A stretch of DNA of 64,000 nucleotides from the NCBI GenBank assembly GCA_022749755.1, contig CM040449.1, positions 11,008,363 to 11,072,362 on the forward strand. Reading direction: 5' to 3'. The notes beneath the pieces were generated by a model that saw nothing but the letters and a program-made list of their open reading frames with translations, was not told the DNA's origin and did no database searches. Position 1 is the first letter of the stretch. Each line of letters opens with the position of its first letter. The position numbers were made by a program, and so were the translations under genes. Source of the DNA: Azadirachta indica. Taxonomy: Eukaryota > Streptophyta > Magnoliopsida > Sapindales > Meliaceae. Positions 48,560 to 62,100 of this stretch are shown here, piece after piece.

Positions 48560-49622
48560 CTAAGCCAAGAGCCAGAAATTCTTCTGCCATCTAGTGCTAA
48601 TAATGTAACCTCCCATTCCTTTGCTTTGCTTCCTCACTCCAACAGTCAAGCAATCTGCATTTTTAATGCACTGCTCCACAAATTCTTCAGTGCTGCTGGT
48701 TCCACAGAAGCTGCAAAACCAAGAGAAACACGCACCACATGATCAGATCATAGAGTTGAGTTAAAGAGAGATTGAGATCTAATGGTTGAGAATATATAAT
48801 TACCAGTTGATGAAAGGAGAGGGTTTCTTTTGACCCAGAACTAGAACTGAAACTTCTAGCTTCTTCACTTGGCTTATTACTGTTGCTAGCTTTGGTCCTT
48901 GAATCACAAGTGCTTCTACTTCCACCTGCAGACAAGAAATTATTAATTACCACATTATTATTATTACTATTTTCCCAGAAAATTTACAGAGAAAAGAAAA
49001 AGAAAACAAGGTAAATGAAAAAAGAAAAGCTGAAAAGACTAACTGGGGGCCTGCTGGTAAATAACAAAAGAAAGTGAACAAGCAATAAAATAAACCCATG
49101 AAACATTGAAAATTTTCTATACACCAAGCAAGATATGAAAAATGTAGGATTTTCCCACCATTTTTCTCGAAAAAATTTTATAGTAATTGCATTTTGACGC
49201 ACCTCAGGTTTGCAAGCCTTGCAAAGAGACCCAAGAGAGTTGGCAATAAAAGGAGGAGAAGAGGAAGAGGAAGAGTTATTGTTGGTATTATTATTGTTGT
49301 GAGGAATGATATGAAGAAGAGTGAGCAAATCTCCTTCGTTAGCAACATGGGTAAGAGCCCACATCATTGCATGTTTTGAATGTGAACTTTCATCCACCAA
49401 AACCATCACTCTTTTCTTCACCACCATGCCTCCAGCTACGCCGTTGTCCCCACCGTACATGTTGTTCAGCTCTTCCATTTGGCTTCCTCCGTCTCCGCCG
49501 CCAAAGTGGTAGTAGTTGGTGGTGGTTGTGGTGGTAGTACTAGTACCCCACCGCCAGGAACTTGATCTGTAAGTTTCTCTTCCACTGCTAAGTTGCCTTA
49601 GATATGAAGCTGAACTTGGCAT
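48560..49622 (-). CDS. Universal-stress-protein-like (adenine nucleotide alpha-hydrolase fold) protein
   Basis: Three exons, 49203-49622, 48804-48925 and 48560-48710, give 230 aa. The core is KKRVMVLVDESSHSKHAMMW followed by ALTHVANEGDLLTLLHII (about 69-106). After a linker come VEVEALVIQGPKLATVISQV and KKLEVSVLVLGQKK, the strand-helix order of the USP fold. The end reads GGYIISTRWQKNFWLLA, as in a plant-specific USP-like subgroup. The ATP-binding G-x2-G-x9-G-[ST] signature of classical USPs is not visible, so it may not bind ATP. A Thr run (29-35), a Gly patch (41-46) and an Asn/Thr/Ser linker (109-122) are low-complexity. An in-frame ATG at 49679 would add 19 residues; the second ATG was preferred because family-like SASYLRQLSSG sequence begins there. 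Confidence 0.85.
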
Positions 49623-49683
49623 TTTTTTTGACCTTTTTTTTGTCAGCAAAATCTGAAGAAGCTGCACTACAGCATGCAAATTT

Positions 49684-49688
<5 letters not shown>

Positions 49689-49737
<49 letters not shown>
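49689..49737. repeat. (AG)n microsatellite in the USP-like 5' region
   Basis: About 24 uninterrupted AG units, (CT)n on the coding strand. They end 67 bp upstream of the ATG at 49622 and only 10 bp upstream of the alternative ATG at 49679. This is probably in the leader or core promoter. Confidence 0.95.
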
Positions 49738-49739
<2 letters not shown>

Positions 49740-51725
49740 TCGTAGGGTGAATGGGCGGTTGAGAGAGTTTTAATAGTGAAGTAGACAGAGTATGCAGGGA
49801 AGATAATTACATTTGGCCCCCTATATTTATTAATAGTTCGAAAGTACATAATATTGTTCCATATATTTCGAATGGATCCTAATCCTCGTTGAAATAACAA
49901 ATGTATTTTTATGGTATTGAATTATTATGACCGTCACTGGTAAAGGAATGTAATTTAATTCTCATTTAGATGGCAACTGGTCTTCTATTTTGGAACTCAG
50001 CCATGGGTTCAAGAAGAAATTTTTCGAACTGAGAAAAAGAAGTCTCTTTATAATAGATGTAAAAATTTATGATATTTATAATATTATAAATACAAACTCT
50101 TGTTATCATATCTCTTATATAGTTTATTTTTTTATTTTTTGTATTTATTTTTACTCTCATAAAAATATAAAATATATGACAATAATAAACTATATAAAAT
50201 ATATCTTATATATTTTTTTCAATTCTTCTGTATTAATTTTGACTCTCATAAAAATGTAAGATATGTGATCCTAATATATTATTGTGATGTTAATTTGTAC
50301 GATTGAATTGGTGTATCAATACTCTAGTGTTATTTGGACTTCTGCTGAAAGTCTAGCTATTATCTCAGTAATTATTATTAAATTATATATTTTATGTATA
50401 AAATATAAAAAACGAGGGATTTGAATGTTATCAATAAATAATCTAATAATTAAATTCAGATTTTAGATAGGATAAATAAATGAGAGGAGAAAGAGACAAA
50501 AAGAGATGATAGGCTGATGACTTTTTCATCTCTGACTATGTGCAGGTTAATATCACGGGAATCGCTAACTAGTTGCTTTCTTGGCTTTACTCGTCTAAGT
50601 AAAGAAATGAGGTAATAGTTTTTTTTTTTACCCCTAAACTTTTACAAAATTTATAAATGAGGATACAAATTTCTCAATTTTGTCATTTTAATTCCTGATA
50701 AGGATAGATGTCACAATGTTTATTGAATATAGTATAACCTCGTTTTAATTTGTGGTAGGCCATTTTGTTACATTTATGATCAATGAAGATATTGTACATA
50801 AACTATTTTATTAGTAAACTAGTTTTAATTTCATTTGTGAAGTATTATATATTATAACGTAACATATTAGTTAATTAGCGTTTCTTAGTTACATATTTAT
50901 ATTAGTTATGTATATCTATTTGTTGGATGGAATTGATTATATTGAATTTATGCAATTATTCGTTATAAATTTAATTAAAATATATAATATACAATATATA
51001 ATAACAGTGAATTATTTTTAATAAGGATGGTTAGTTATTTATATCTTTCATTTAAAGAATAGGAGTTCAATTCTTCCTATCTATTTAGTGGAGACTAATT
51101 TTCTCTCAAATACTTATGCAAGTCCATTTTTCAGTCGAATTAAATACAAATTTTATAAGTAAATCGTAAATGTAATTTGTAACTTAAAAAATTTATATAA
51201 TAATATAATAAACAAACCCATGCCATGACGATGGTAAAGTAGTTTTCATGGCATATGGGTAGCAGCATGCATGCAAAAAAAGATGATATAAAGTGGTCCA
51301 AATTTATAATATTGAATAAGATTATGATATCAAGACTCGATGAATTACATTACTTGTTGGCATGCCGGCAACAATTTTATATAAAACAAGTAACTTTAAT
51401 CAGTAGGCAACGTTGATGGGGTGAGGTGTTTCACTTTCTTCTTCAAATTGATGTATCATTGTGTCTTCTGCCTTAGTCTTTCTTCAGAAATTTCCAAATT
51501 TGGGCATTTAAATACGTGCAACCTCCATAACTAAACAGCTCAGCTAACAATGATCAAAAGCAGAGCTTTGAGACACTATATACTCAAAAGAAAGGCAACA
51601 CAAAAAAGAAGAAAGGAAATAGAAATTGTTTTAGCATTTTAATTTGCTGATCTACCGCTTTAAGTTTATTTATTGTTGATACGGAAAAATATCTTTACTT
51701 ATAATAAAATGACGAGAGATTTATT
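49740..51725. other. AT-rich intergenic DNA
   Basis: No gene is seen. A ~95-bp unit with TTTGACTCTCATAAAAATRTAA-like sequence recurs near 50140-50185 and 50235-50280. The first few hundred bases upstream of the USP-like gene may contain its distal promoter. Confidence 0.5.
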
Positions 51726-52150
51726 GTATGTTTGGTTTAACTTTTTTATTAATTAAAATAATTTTTTTAATCATAAAAATTTTTTTTAAAATTTTTTAAT
51801 ATCGTTTGATTGATAATGAAAAAGAGTTTTTAAAAATTTAAAAAGTTATGTTTCTTCTATTAAAAAAGATCTAAAATTTAATTTTTTGACAATAGAGCTT
51901 CCCCAACTTTTTTAAAAAAGGTAAAATTATTTAAAATACTTTTACTTTATTTTAAAAATTCTAAGTTATTTATTTAAAATAAAATATTAAAAATTTTTCT
52001 ATTAAAATAATTACTCAAAATTTTCTCAAAAATTATTTGTAATAACTAAATAATTAATAAATTTTTATTAAAAACTTTACTCATAAAAATTTTACGAATA
52101 AAAACTTTATTTTAAAAAGATTTATTTGAAAAATTATATCAAACAGGCCC
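51726..52150. mobile_element. Non-autonomous AT-rich element, copy 2
   Basis: Same element as 38918-39344. The left end is GTATGTTTGGTTTAAC; the right end read inward is GGGCCTGTTTGATATAAT, giving imperfect terminal inverted repeats. TTATT flanks both sides. No coding capacity. Looks like a PIF/Harbinger- or hAT-type MITE. Confidence 0.65.
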
Positions 52151-53729
52151 TTATTTAATAGTAAGATGATTACTTCTCACAAAAAAGAATTGCATAATTA
52201 ATGAATTGAATTTTAATAAAAATTTTATCTTATATCTCATATTTTATTAAATATAGATGTTTGTTATTGAGAATTTAAGTCTATTTTGGATCCATACTTT
52301 AAGAAAATATTAACATTTCGTACATTAAATTATTAAATCTTTATTCTTAAAATTTTAAATATTGTGCAATGATTTATAAATCTCTTTGTAATAATAACAA
52401 AGTAAGAGGCTCGCTACAACACATTTAGAAAATTTAATTGTATTATACTTTTTTTCAAATAGTTCGTTGTACTCTCAATTTAAATAATTTTTAAAAATTT
52501 TCAAATGTGACACATAAATTAATAATTATAATAGAATAAATATTATACTAAAAATATTAAAAAAACATGTTAATAATTATTAAAAAATTTAAAAGATTTA
52601 CACTACAATACAACGAATTTACCCTACCCCAGCACCTCAAAGAAAGAGTCGAAAGTAACCAGCTTTATGGGATCGGTTGGATCTTCCACCTTTAATGGTG
52701 AAAAACGGAAGAAGGAAATTTAAGAAAACAGTAGAAATAAACAGTAAAAAAGTAAAAATGAAATTAAAAGAAAGAGAAAAAAGAAGTAAATAGTAAGCAA
52801 TGATAACGGTGGGGCATCTGCTTTAGCTTTAGGCTTTAGCTTTTGCTTCTTTCATTTACTTGTCAGATTCAGATTCAGATTCAGACCAAACACAGTAAAG
52901 AATCCTGACCCTCACAGTCTTATAATTACACATCCTTATTTTATTTTTATTTATATTATTTTATTTAAGTAATTAATTAAGAGGGGCTAGGGGTGAAATG
53001 TCAGAAATGGGTCCCTCGTGAATTGGGCTTACTTCCATCTGGGGTTGGGTTCACCAAGTCAGAGTCAGACGGTCGTACTTCAAATAATTGCACCCGAGTA
53101 AATCGCTGCAACTGACTCCTTTCCCTGAAATTACCATAATGCCCTTATGCCTTTTTTTTTTTTTTAATTTAACATTATTTTTCCTTAATTAATTAATATG
53201 AAAAGTAGATTATATTTGATTAGATTAATACTCCAACAGCAAACAAGAAAAGAAAAGAGATTATTGGCAATAAATAAATAAATAGTAAAAAGCAAAATAA
53301 AAAATTTCTATATTTATTTTAGTTGTGGTCACAATTCACAATTATTACACTTGAAAGAAACAGTAGTAAATAAGAGAGCCCACTGTTCGATGACTCTGCA
53401 AAAATACTTTATATAAAACTTTTATTGCATAAATTTATGGTACCACTACTTTTTATTTTTTAATTTTTATTTATTTAGTTTTTACATGCAGTATCTGTAA
53501 GTAAAAGCACATTAAAATGTATGGAAACAATAATAATACTAGATAATAATGTTATTATTATAACTCAAATTTTGTAGCAATATAGTTAGTAGTACTGATC
53601 ATTCTTTAATTTTATAAAATAAAATGAGGGTTTCAAAAACGGTGCAATAATATAATTTAATTAGTTAGCATTTCGTTTTTCAATTCAATTTATATTAATT
53701 TGAATGATAATTAAATTAAGATTAAAATA
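52151..53729. other. Intergenic DNA, no gene seen
   Basis: AT-rich with a GC-richer stretch at about 52620-53150 that carries short tandem words (AGATTC at about 52866-52884, TTTAGCTTT at about 52822-52845). There is no open frame of note. Confidence 0.5.
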
Positions 53730-53737
53730 CATAAATG

Positions 53738-54223
53738 TAAGGGTAAGTACGGTTCGGTTTGGTTCAAATTTTTAAAAAATCGAAGCGAATCTAAAAATTT
53801 TGGGTGTTAAATTTTTTAGATCGTGTTGGATTGAATAAGAAGAAAAATTCGGACCGGATCGGATCAATTATTTATTAGAATCGAATTAAAATTGGACCAA
53901 TTAATTCAATTTTTAAATCGGTTCGTTTTTTAAATAAATTTATTATTTTTTTAAAAAATTTTTTTATTATATTAAATAATATCGTTTTATAAAAATATAT
54001 AAAAAACGATATTATTTAAATAAAAAATATTTAAAAAATAATATTTTTATTTTGATTCGAATTTTTTAAATTAAAATAAAAAATAAAAAAAAAAATTTTA
54101 AATTTTTTTTTTATTTTAAAAATTAAAAATGAATTGAATTGTATAAAATATTAAACTGAACTTATAAATTTCGGTCTAATTTTGATCTGTTCCGATCCGA
54201 TCTCGTTCTTCTGCGCACTTTTA
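53738..54223. mobile_element. hAT-like MITE
   Basis: The 486-bp element starts TAAGGGTAAGTACGG. Its right end read inward is TAAAAGTGCGCAG. Both are degenerate forms of the TAGGGGTGTGCA termini of plant hAT elements. Flanks are CATAAATG (53730-53737) and CACAAACG (54224-54231), an 8-bp duplication with two C/T differences, as expected for hAT. GC-rich subterminal words (GGTTCGGTTTGGTTC, CGGACCGGATCGGATC) are typical. No coding capacity. Confidence 0.6.
53972..54019. repeat. Perfect 17-bp inverted repeat (hairpin) inside the MITE
   Basis: TTAAATAATATCGTTTT (53972-53988) and its exact reverse complement (54003-54019) are separated by a 14-nt loop at the centre of the element. Confidence 0.9.
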
Positions 54224-54475
54224 CACAAACGTATAATAGGGTATTACATGCTACTTGAAGGAAAATTGAAAAGGGAAAGCTAAACAAGGAGTGTAATGAT
54301 TTAATTTTCAGTCCCAAAAATGGTTTCAGGTGCAGACTAGTTATCAGTGTATATATAGATAGCCATGCGTATGATGAGATTGCTTGGGAAAGGGCAAGGC
54401 GGGCAGGAATCTTAAAGGTACAGGAATCACGGTAGCATCACCTGTTACTGTGATTCTGTGATTTTCTCTTTCTCC

Positions 54476-54510
54476 ACTGCACTGCACTGCACTGCACTGC
54501 ACCGCACTGC
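54476..54510. repeat. (ACTGC)7 pentanucleotide repeat
   Basis: Seven ACTGC units, one changed to ACCGC. Confidence 0.9.
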
Positions 54511-56178
54511 TTTGCTTGTTTGCTTTTCGAAAATAGTTTCAGTGTTGTCCTGGAATTCTGTGCAGCAAAATGGGGCAATTAAATTAAAATTAAAACGATG
54601 AATGTTATGTTATTTGTTATGTTAGTAAGGAAAGAAAGAGAAGAGGGAAGGAAAATCCAATCCAAATGGAGGGAGAATGAATAGGGACTAATTGGCATTC
54701 AGCATCAGCAATCTGCTCGTGCTAGCAAGCAGCAGCTTTTCCATTTCCTTATTACACTAATGACCGTCTCGTGAATAGTGGAAGAATCAAAATCCAAAAA
54801 ACAAACAGTACTTTTCTGCTGACGTACAATACAATATCGATCAACCAGTAAATAAATAAAAGATTATTGTGGCCGGTGGGTGGCTGGGTGGGTGTATATA
54901 TATAAATATATAAATATATTATTTATTTATTGTTTTTGTTTTTAGCACTCGATCTTTCTTTGCTTTTTTTGTTTTATTATTCGTCTCTTCTTCTTCCATT
55001 TTTTGTGGTGGAATTCCATACTTTGAAACAATTAAAATAAAATGCGGTTATGGTTCGTTATTCTCATTTTCTTTTCTCTTCGTCTTTCACATGTTATTCA
55101 TTATCATTAGTTTTTTTCTTTTAGATTTTCTTTTTAATATTACAAGCCAATCTACTATTACAATTTTATGATATTAAAATCAAAACCCTAAACCTAAAAA
55201 ACTACCATAAATGCAAGAGAAGTCTGCCTAGAATTTTCCTGTGGGCGCGAGTTCTTACCACCAAAGGCTTAATGACAGTTTTTGAGTTGAACTCTTCGCG
55301 CTTCACATATTAATTAATTAGTTCAATTAGCACATAAATATACATATTGATCAATAGGTAGTACCAAATTAGAGACAAAGATGTTATTCACATTAACCAA
55401 CTAGTCATACGTATGTTTGTAAGTTACACAAAGTTCAAAATTTTAGTATAAAAGATTAAAACGTCTCTCAACTCAACACCAATTAATAATAACAAATTAT
55501 TACAATACCAAGTTTTAAACACAGAGATTTATAAGTATAAAACAAATAGTAAGCCACAATATAAAAATATTAATTTGTGATATGGAAACCATATTGTAAA
55601 AATTTGTCATCATTTGGCACAAAGTATATTTCACACAATTCAACAATATTATCAAACAGCATGTACTAAGGTACATCAATTGTCATATTTTGAATCTCAG
55701 ATCATTCAAGTGGAAGGAAGATGCACCCACAAAACTACTCTTTTTAATTTCTTTAAATTGTATAACATTAACATCATTGAAACTTCAACGACTTCTTTCA
55801 GTACACAGACTTCAATAAGAATTAGAAACCACAATTTTTCTAAGTGCATTGAGAAGGATTTTGAATCAAATACTTTATTTAACTTTCAATGTTGTTATCA
55901 ATACAAAGGGACCACTATTGTAATAACTATCTGTTATCTATTTACAATGAGTAAAATTAAAATGGGATGGGATCGTATCGTATCCCAGATTAGGTTGAAC
56001 GTACCTACTCCAAGCAAATATCAACTACTCTGCATCGCCTTATCTAGCCTTTTCTGGGATAAAAGAATTCTGTTGAGCCAAGAAAATAGTTAATAGAATT
56101 GAGACGGTTTAGTTAGGAAGAAGACTACTCTGTTAGTTTTCATTCATCAATCATTTTCTCTATCCGAATCTACCATTT
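54511..56178. other. Intergenic region and ELG1 3' flank
   Basis: No gene is assigned. A 159-codon plus-strand open frame at 55614-56093 is longer than expected for such AT-rich DNA, but it shows no recognisable domain or repeat. The last ~150 bp are probably the ELG1 3' UTR. Confidence 0.4.
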
Positions 56179-59100
56179 TTAATTGGGATGAACTCTTCTC
56201 CTCCCGTACAAGTTAGATTGAACCAATAATGAAATATCTTCAGGGGACAAGATTAATGCACCCGTACTCAAGTAATGTCGAGAGCCTCGACTCCTGTATA
56301 AGAAAATTGTGCAAATAAATTGAACGTCTCAGTAAGGGACGTGCATGAATCATGAATGTATGATTTATTAAAAAATTTTCAAGAATAGCATGCAGATATT
56401 ATAGGGGTATATACCTTCTTCTGTTTGTCTTGTTGATGATTACCGACAAACGGGAAGCTTCTGATCTTGAAATGCAGCTCAAGGAAGAAAGATATTCGTG
56501 AAATGGGTTACCTCTCAGTGTCAAGAAAAATTTTCTAGGAACTATGGACTTAATTCTGTTAAAAAGACTGGACTTCATCTCTCTGCAATCCAGACAGAAA
56601 ATGCAAAAACGTGTAAGGTTGATATCAATGAAATTACAAGTTAATGTCAGCAAAATGTTAAAAGTGCTTAATATCACTACATTTTGAACAGAATTTAGCT
56701 TAAATGAGTCAAGACCCACCAAAGACAAAAATGGAACTACCAAGTGAGATGAGGTATACAATTGGACACAATTTTGTTATAGTACATACGGACCATGTAT
56801 GTAAACTTCAACAATCACTTCTATAGAAATGCACGATATGCTTCAGCATGACTAGCAAGACTTGAGGTATTCATAAGCACAGGTATTAATTACATGATCT
56901 TGACTATTTATCAACAGGTACATGATGCAAAAACATGTGAGATTTGATCAATGATTTATTCAGGTCAAATGTTGAAATCCTGTGTAGATGATATGCCTGA
57001 GCATGACTAGCAAGAAACTTGAGGTATTCGTACCTTTCTAACAATATTTCACTTCCAGCATGCGAGATCCTGCTGGCATCCAGGTCCTGTTCAAATAATT
57101 TAGCTGGTGCTGTTATGTTATTCGTGCAAGCTAACATCTCCCAAGTCAAGTTTGTCTTAGAATTGGAATTAATGTTTAATCTTTTAGTCAAAATATCTTT
57201 TGCATACATGCAGAATCCATGTTCCCCAATCATAGAAGTCATCTGTAAGTGCTCATCACGCCAGTTAAATGCATCTGAATTCTCATGGGGAAATGTTGAG
57301 AGTTCCGAAAAATCCTGCAGCAGTACATATTCATTAACATGGATTATGCAAGCAAACTATAAAAAAGGAAACGGTCCTCAATAATGTAATACTGTAAAAA
57401 TAACACTTACTAGTGTTTGGCACTTAGAAAGCAATAGATCAGCATCTGACACTAATTCGCACATTCCATAAGCAAATTTTACATTCTGAAAAGCATCCAC
57501 CTCTTCTGATGTGACATACTGTTTTAGGTCTGTTTTACTGCCTCGAAGTTTGCTCCATGATTCTCTTACTAAATCAGTTGCTTCCCGAGTCTGCAGCTCC
57601 TCCTCCACAGGCTTGGAGCTCCTTTTAAAATGCATGCGGCTACACTCGTCCATCACTTGATACCCTCTTGATGCAGCCTCTGTATGTTCGTTTTGAGAAT
57701 CTTCAACCTCCTCCATATGAGATGATTCTGCAGTAATGTTACAAATATTATCCAACATATCTGGACTTTTATGTAATACAACCACGGAATTATCATCAGC
57801 TTCAACTGGTGGGAGGTTGAGATCAAACATATTGGCCACAGAAACTTCTGGAGTCTCAGCAACATAACCACTGCATACTGGTCGACATAATGACTCTACT
57901 CCATTGTCAAATTCAGTTTCCGGAACAAACGATGATTCAGGCACACAGGATATATCAACTGATTTGTATTCACCATTTATGTGCAAGTCCTTAGCAACTT
58001 CTGAACATTGATAATGGTTTTCCTCCAACTGATCACCTTCACAATGATGTACCTTGTCAATTGACGGGCTTATGCAGTTTTGCATGTTTAAAAACTGAGA
58101 AGGAAACCTATTATGATCTTCAGAAAATAATTCATTATTAGTATCCCTCTCAGCAACTTCATTACAGAAGTGCTCATTGTCGGAATCAGAAGATGTAACT
58201 ACATTAAATTTTCTCCGAATGTTTCGGCGGAAGAAAGAAACCGGGGTGGGAGGTAAATTGGAAAGCTCACATGCAGTACCAAATGGATCTGCAAATTCAT
58301 AGCCAGTGCAAACAGAAGAGTTTCTGTTTAAAATTTCTCCCTTCTTGGCCTGTACACTATCTGTCAGATTATTATGCATATCTTGACCAGATGGCATTTT
58401 ATCATGCCCTTCCCTGTCAACTACCTCCGTCAAGGTTGAGTTTTCTTCCATCAATGATAATGATTTTATAATCTCTTTATCAACTAGCTCAGATAGCTGA
58501 GATGGGAAATCCCAAGGGATTATCTTTGGAAGTGCTTGATGCCCAGCCTCAGGATCAAACAGGTCTGAGCCAGGAATTTTCCATTCTTTTTTATCTGAAA
58601 AAATGAAAAGTTAATGTTAAAACACATACAGGTCTCTTCTAAGCCAATAGAAGTAATGAGTTAGGGAAAATAGTTATGCATGCAAATCAGATCCTCCAAT
58701 ATAGGATTTTGTGATTTACATGTTAAACAAGACATATCAACAAAAGACAGGGAAAGAAAGGTATTATTTTCGTGGGTTTACTGTCATCCAATATGAAAGG
58801 ATTTCTTATAATTGGCTCAGCCATTAAAATAGAATACCAAAAAAACCAAATTAAAAAAAAAGGTCAACCTTTGAAACAAAACATCATCTAAGATGACAAA
58901 TGAGATTTATTGAAATGGCTATGTTGGGATCTAATTACCATATTTATAATTTGTAGAAACATGTAAAACAATATTAAACATGTAGGCATGCGTTGTGCAA
59001 TCAACCTTTGCCATATCTATTGTTCTGGCACCAGAATTGAAGATGCATAATGGTTTTCCGGATATCTGCCTGACAACATCCAATTAATTGCTCAAGGAAA

Positions 59101-62100
59101 TGGGGTTGCAAGTTGACTTTCTCCGCAGCACAAATCTACATTGTAATAACAGAACTAACTCAAATGAATATAAATTCCACAGTTTGAAAGCTGAGCCGAA
59201 AAGAACACACAAGGCACATACCGTATACAAATGGGAAAGCAGGTCCTTTGGCTTTGGCATTGTAAATGAAACCTCTAGCTTGTCCAAACTGTCTGGCAGA
59301 GTGATTTTGTTACCTGTTACCATAGAAACAATGATATATATAAGTATACATCTATAGGTGGTTCATTGAGGGTCTCAGGTAATCAGAAGGAAAAATGTGA
59401 TGAATATAAGAAAAGGAGATCTGAAAGATACTTGGACAACTTGACTATAGTAGAGATCAGATGCTCCATCAACAACATGCAACCACATTAAAGCAGAGAA
59501 AAGATCTAACAACAAAAAATATTTAACCAGAACATCATCTTAGGCTCTTACTATTGCTAGTTAATATTACAGGCCCCCTTGCTTTTTCGGCAATTTGTTG
59601 TATGGCAGCAATAAAACCACGGTCTTCAGGGAAAAAGACATCCACATCCTCGAAGAGGATTAAGGATTTAACATCAGCTCCTTTATCATTGGCAATTCTC
59701 TTTCTGCAGACATTATTCACTGATTTTTCCATCAAGCCTTCAGAATTTTCTTCATCTGACATGTGCATCCCTCTGAATACCTCATCATCAACCTTCTGAG
59801 CTGCTTCCCCACTGCAAATAGTTTGGGTAGATTTCGTGATATCCATGTCTGAGGAATCCAGAAGATTTCCCAATGATCTGGAAGAAGTAGACTGTCCAAT
59901 GTCAGATAGACCATTGTGTCCTTAAAGCTTGAGTTTTAGCAAAGCTTAAATTGGTCATAGAACAACGGCCAACAGATTCAACAGAAGAAAAAGAAGAAAA
60001 AATCAAGTATCTTTATTGAATACAAAGTGCAAACCTGTCAAGGCAATGCGATTCTAAAGCCTCTCCAAATTTCTGCTTCACAACAGTTCCAAGTCGACAA
60101 TCTGATGCATTGTTCTGTGGAACACAGCACATAACATACATTTAGCATTTTATTTCACATATATTTATAAACTAACATAGTTCAGTAATTTTTTTTTTTC
60201 CATTTTTTCTTTTTTTGTGTCAGCTATCAGTAACAGAAAAGACCCAAAGCCCAGGTTTTCCCATTTACTTGGACAAGGAAGAAAAAAGTTAACTTATTTT
60301 ATTAGCTTAAAGAATTGGATTCATTTCTTGAGCATGTAACTATTTTGTTCACCCTTCTCTCATATTTTCGAAGATACCAACACAGTCAAAAGAAATTACC
60401 ACTCTGGCAGTTCAAACCATTTCTATTACTTACAATACTCTGCAGAAACAACTAACATTTGAGTGCTTACAGAATTGTGTGACTTGAGTATCATAAATTG
60501 ACATGTAGCACAAGTTTAATGGTGTATGGTCCAGCAAAGTATAAGTCACATTCTCAAATTGTTAGCTATGGTACAACATTGGATTTTCTTATCAATCATG
60601 CAATTTAAAGTATTTCTTGTCAGCATTTTCCAAAAGGTTTCCCACCACATAAATTGTCCAAAATCATGCCCTATTAGCTTTTAGTTGTCTAGAAATACAG
60701 GTTTAAAATACCTATCCCCAGATTATGGTTTCCTATTCCTGACTTCTAAGCACTAAAAGAAAATCTGAATGCTAGTTATATGCATGCTAGCATTCACCAT
60801 CTAAAAGATTTACTATGTCCACTGTCTTTGTATGGGTAGCCATTTTCGTGTCAGGAAAAAACTAATAAAGGCCACTTTCAAGTTGGTCAAATAAAATCGT
60901 TAAAGAGGTTCAACAATAAATTCAGTAGCACCTCCAGGACTTGAAATCCTTTCTCATTTGCACAAGCACAGATAGCCGCAGATTTCCCACTCTGCAACAA
61001 GAGAAACACACTTTAACAGCCTATATAAATAAAAACTTCTTGGACTGAATAAATCAAAATAGTTGTACTGATTTGACACTCCATAATGGAACTATATGTC
61101 ATTTCAAGACCTAAGGGCAACGTGTAAGCATAAAGCATTAGAGAACAGCACTGCAGAAATATCTTCTTATACTCTACCAATGCATATAAATCTTAGAATA
61201 AAGTAACAGGAAGCATGATCAATGTATTAAGGGTGCTAACTGAAGTATAATTATGCAAGTTGTCAAACAATAACTGAAAGTGCTTCATATTTTGAAAATT
61301 CCGCATGCTCCTGACATTTGTGAGCATCAATAAAGCAATTGCTTCAAAAAAATAAAGCTCCTCATTTCTTGTAAATCAAAACTAAAACCATGTTCAGAAA
61401 ATGAAAAGGAAGAAAAAGAGAAAAAAGATGTCACTACGTAAACCTCGTAGACAAGAAAACTCCTGACAAGCACCCCCAAATTATAGATCTAAAACTTTAT
61501 CACATACTCAAAAGGAAAATCAACTTGCAGCTATTACAACATGAGACAAAGAGATGCAACTTTCATAAATATGCAACAATGAATTATCTAATGTATTTCA
61601 CAAACAGAAAATAATACAGAAACAAATTCAAAAGTAATTATCAAAAAAAAATATTAAGTGTACATACCCCAACAGGCCCTTTAACTAAAAGAACATTCTT
61701 CAGGCTATTCCCTTCATCTGTATTATCTGAATCAGAGTCAATTACATAACAATCATGATTATTGGTTGGGATACTGCCCCCATCGCTGCCACAGGAATCT
61801 TTGATGGCTTGAATATCTCTTTCACGCCAACTATGCAGCCATTCACTAATAAATTTTACTGATTCACAGTTTCCACACACCTGTAGAAGTTGTTGCCAAC
61901 AAACAGTATCACAGGAGGGAAAAATGTGGTAAATGCAAATATAAAATAATGCCTTAGATGGTGAATTGTCTAGCACCATATCAAAAAATGCCTTTTTTAA
62001 TATAAAAAATAGTTTATTCAAACATGCTGACCTCCTTGGTGATTTTTGGCCGGTACTTATAAGTCCATAAGCTATCTGCAGGCTGATTACCATAACCATT

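Noticed and set aside
54476..54510. Possible short CRISPR-like or regulatory array
   Set aside because: It is a plain pentanucleotide microsatellite in plant nuclear DNA; no spacers.
55041..55109. 22-codon hydrophobic frame resembling a signal peptide
   Set aside because: Very short, AT-rich context, no supporting features.
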